Source of the DNA: Actinostola sp. cb2023
Taxonomy: Eukaryota > Cnidaria > Anthozoa > Actiniaria > Actinostolidae
NCBI GenBank assembly: GCA_033675265.1
Contig: JAUJYZ010000160.1
Span: 1-64,000, forward strand
DNA: 64,000 nt
Direction of reading: 5' to 3'
The translations under genes and the position numbers were made by a program. Positions 61,036-64,000 of the stretch are shown one piece after another. The notes under the pieces were generated by a model. The model had not been told where the DNA came from and ran no database searches. It saw only the letters and a program-made list of their open reading frames with translations. Numbering within the stretch: position 1 is the stretch's first letter; each line of letters starts with the position of its first letter.

Positions 61036-61095
61036 GAGGGAGAGAGAGAGAGTTGAGTTGAGAGAGAGGGAGAGTTGAGATTAGAGAGTTGAGTT

Positions 61096-61184
<89 letters not shown>

Positions 61185-61185
61185 T
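61036..61185. repeat. (GA)n microsatellite
   Basis: Nearly pure ga tract with gagttga variants, just after the transposase stop codon. Confidence 0.95.
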
Positions 61186-61189
61186 AATA

Positions 61190-61670
61190 GTGTAATAGTA
61201 TAGAGAGTTAACCATGTTCCTTGATTACAAGGCATTCACTTTTGGGATTTAATTTAATTTGGAGTCATAATGGACAGGAGGATTGTTCTAAGGTAGGTTT
61301 AGGGTTTTATGGTGGGTAAGTTATGTGTTTAGGTTAGTTGTAAAGTATTAAACTGAAAGGAAGTGAATGAAGAAACGAAAACAATGGACTAAAAAAATTA
61401 AACCAGTGGAAAATTTCAAACCACATCTAATTCATACAAAATTATTTTTTTAACTGAATCACCCCCTCTACCACCACCACCATCCAGCCCCAAATGTAAT
61501 GAATCCTTGCCTATTAATTATCACAAAGTCAAGAAAACCAGATTTATTAAGCCATTAAATTTATAATATATGACTTTGTATATGTCTCAACATAATGAAG
61601 AACATCAAAAGCAAAATAAATGTATACTATTGTATCAACTTTAACTAATCTCAACATGTGTTTATTTTGT
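61190..61670. other. spacer between Harbinger genes
   Basis: Non-coding 480 bp between the convergent transposase and Myb-like genes. Confidence 0.5.
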
Positions 61671-62496
61671 TTACTTTTTTTTGGCAAACTCTTGCAACAC
61701 TGCCACTAGTGCCTGACTTTGCTGCTGTTGCTGCTGCATTATAGTCATCTGCATCTGGGTTAGCTGCTGTAGCTGTTGCTGTTGCTGTTGCTGGAGGTTA
61801 GTAAACATGGTTTGTTGCTGTTCTTGTTGATGGATCAATTGCTGCGTCATTTCTTCTTGTCGTTTTCCTTGGGCACACTGCTCTGCTTCTTTAGTTCTAA
61901 CTCTTCTTTCCTGATTTTCAATTCTTTTTCAGACTTGTCCTTAAGATATGCTATGGTCTCTGTTCCAGATCTCCTTGCTCTTTTTTCCTTTTTTTCTGGC
62001 TCTCCACTACTATCATCACTAAACAATCTCTTTTTTGTTTCTCCAACTTTCTCCAAAGCCTTGGCTCTCATATCTTCCGCTTGCTTTTTCTCCTTCTCTA
62101 AGTTGGATTTTTTTCCTCAGTCATCATTTGGTGATCCTTCTCTGCTGTCTCGGCTTTCTCGCATATTTCTTCCACCCCTAATTCCAACTCTGAGGGCTCA
62201 TCAATTGCTATGCCACTGGCCTTGACTTCTTCTGCTACCTTTTTTGTGTGTTTCTTTATTAGAACCAAGTTTACACGATCCCTTACGGACCTCACAGAAA
62301 CTGAGAATCGAGGAGTAGATAATGCATTTAAGTTGATGCTAATTTCTTCCCACAATTTAGATCTCTCTCTACTTCCCTTCGGCTGGCGATAGGGATCAAC
62401 ACTTAGAACTTCTCTCTCTAGGATAATATCGTGATCCTGTGACCAGTACATTGGAGTATTCCTTAAACAATTAAGAATAAAGTTAAGTGAGACCAT
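61671..62496 (-). pseudogene. Harbinger SANT/Myb-like accessory protein, frameshifted
   Basis: On the minus strand, YWSQDHDIILEREVLSVDPY ... RSKLWEEISINLNAL and SVRSVRDRVNLVLIKKHTKK form a SANT/Myb-like DNA-binding domain. A charged coiled-coil region follows (LEKEKKQAEDMRAKALEKVG), then a Gln-rich tail (QQEMTQQLIHQ, LQQQQQQQLQQLTQMQ) ending at 61671. Frame changes near 62100 and 61855 disrupt it. Harbinger elements typically encode such a partner that moves the transposase to the nucleus and binds the TIRs; convergent placement beside the transposase fits. The exact N-terminus is uncertain (possible upstream exon). Confidence 0.8.
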
Positions 62497-62801
62497 GCCA
62501 GCACAGGGTCACCTTTCAATGTAAACTATACAACATTAATAACCCTGCCCAAATTAGACTACTGGGTCACTTTTTAGTGTTAACCATTGCATGGTTCGTT
62601 TAATTCACCTAGCCGAGCAAATGAACCACAATACCAGTCTCAGCAATGTCTGTAATTCCAGTGTAATGCCTCTTTTTTGTTAACTATTGATATATTATTT
62701 ACCTATTATTTTGATTATTTTGTACCATTGTTGTGTTATCTCGGGGCCCCTGCCCCTCCTGCCGGGATTAGCCACAGCTAAATGGCAGTAACAACGCTTA
62801 A

Positions 62802-63257
62802 AGTGCCTATAACCCCTGTGAGATTGTTTTAAAAATCTATTCAATATAAGCTGAATAGTTGGTGGGTTCAGTATTTTGTGATTTGAACCTTGCGTTAATG
62901 AGTTATAGAGGTTTGAAATCTCAATATGCAAATTTGATGACGTCCACCCAGGAATTTGTCATAACTTATTTAGACTTTTTCAAGAAGAGCTTATTTTTTG
63001 AAATGGGGAAAAAGTTATAAAATCATTTATAAAGACTGTGATAATATTATGTAAGTTTTCAAATGTCAATAATCAGCACAAGGGCGTTTTTGTATAATAA
63101 ATGAAGCCTGGGTAGACGTCATCATATTAGCATATTGAGATTTCAAACCTCTATAACTCATAAACGCAAGGTTCAAATCACAAAATACTGAACTCACCAA
63201 CTATTCAGCTTATATTGAATAGATTTTTAAAACAATCTCACAGGGGTTATAGGCACT
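62802..63257. mobile_element. 456-bp TTAA-flanked MITE
   Basis: Arms of about 190 bp (agtgcctataacccctgtga ...) in inverse, flanked by TTAA (62798-62801 and 63258-63261). Shares the agtgcctat terminus with 38770-39191, defining a piggyBac-like MITE family. Confidence 0.9.
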
Positions 63258-63261
63258 TTAA

Positions 63262-64000
63262 AGATTAAAGATACCTAAATAACTTGCAAAATTAAACTAA
63301 TTTGAATATGTTTGTGTAAGAAAGAAGATAAATAAATTTATAATTATAGAATTACTTATATAAGTATATAAGCTTAATTAAGTCTAAATGCAGCTGGCCT
63401 GAGATAACGAGCCACGAAGATACTCGCTTTCAAATGTGGCTATGCATTGTGTAGTTACATCCACAGTGCATTTTTTAAAGATATATTACCTTAATTATAT
63501 TTGAATCCTTAATACATATGGAAGTGAAAGGAAATAATTGATATCCGTACATTCATACTACTGAGATGTTTATCGACTGGCGCGACAAATGAATTAAATG
63601 ACGACATGTGCTAGCAGGCAGATAACAACAAATTTTCCTTTGAAATTGTTATGAATTCCCTATAATCTGTTTGCCTTTTGAGTGATTCAATTCTCGAGCT
63701 CAATAACAACATTTCGGCGATTAAATCACTGAGCTAAGCTTTATATTTGTTTGCACTCACATGTTCATCGACTTGTTGATCAGCGTTTCGACGTTTCTGT
63801 TTAAAACAAACCATTATAACAGTGAATAATCTCACATAATCAAAGAAAACAAGCCATGAAAGTTATCTGAACGTGTATTGTTGGGTTATTACTTGGGCTT
63901 CCTGTGGAACGCCCAAGTCTAAGATTACAGGCGGTTATTCTTTTTGGTCGTGGTGTTTCTACGCCAAATCTGCAAGTGACCATAGCGCATGCGTGATTAC
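63262..64000. other. non-coding right edge of window
   Basis: No gene recognised. Contains a gggcttcctgtgg motif at 63896-63908. Confidence 0.45.

Noticed and set aside
61776..62225. Leu/Ser-rich plus-strand frame
   Set aside because: It is the antisense shadow of the SANT/Myb-like accessory gene.

Overview
This is a eukaryotic, intron-containing, AT-rich window. It looks like an early-branching animal, most likely a cnidarian such as a coral or sea anemone. That placement is an inference from the gene types (HECT ligases of the G2/M-phase-specific E3 type, a stand-alone rve integrase-like gene, BEL/Pao, Penelope, PIF/Harbinger) and from the dense MITE content. No operons, tRNA or rRNA genes were recognised. 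Nearly every recognisable gene is either transposon-encoded or a broken host-type gene interrupted by transposons. Region 1 (1-7871): non-coding DNA with nested terminal-inverted-repeat (TIR) elements (816-2219, 3468-3744, 5310-7871) and a 15-bp minisatellite (about 4706-5295). Region 2 (about 7872-28854): remains of a multi-exon gene that joins a protein kinase to a papain-like cysteine peptidase. The Cys exon ends at 9104 and the Asp-Ser-His exon starts at 27702, in matching splice phase. The 18.6-kb gap is filled by a TA-flanked element (9147-26445), which is itself split by a 16.6-kb TIR element with a perfect 9-bp target duplication (9267-25869). Inside lie two Penelope GIY-YIG fragments, a LINE endonuclease scrap, several MITEs and satellite arrays. 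Region 3 (29784-37874): a young BEL/Pao retrotransposon with near-identical 803/804-bp LTRs, Gag, protease, RT, RNase H and integrase, broken by two frameshifts. Region 4 (37875-41869): a degenerate HECT ubiquitin-ligase gene carrying a stop codon, a Penelope 3'-end insertion with a 39-bp target duplication, and a junction at an ATT microsatellite to a second copy of the peptidase exon. Region 5 (41871-47768): a candidate large DNA transposon. Its ends are near-identical ~133-bp TIRs followed by arrays of a 17-bp minisatellite, and it carries a DDE integrase-like gene facing a HECT ligase gene. Region 6 (47769-56440): a second gene pair, a candidate DDE transposase-like protein of unrecognised family and a small novel protein, ending in a third and much larger array of the same 17-bp repeat followed by a copy of the HECT 5' region. 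Region 7 (56441-64000): duplications, a ~140-bp satellite, a PIF/Harbinger transposon (transposase plus SANT/Myb-like partner) interrupted by a hAT-like MITE, and a TTAA-flanked MITE. The most interesting part is 37.9-56.4 kb, together with the kinase-peptidase gene: ubiquitin-pathway genes (HECT ligase, a possible deubiquitinase fold, a kinase) intermixed with transposase genes and shared terminal arrays.
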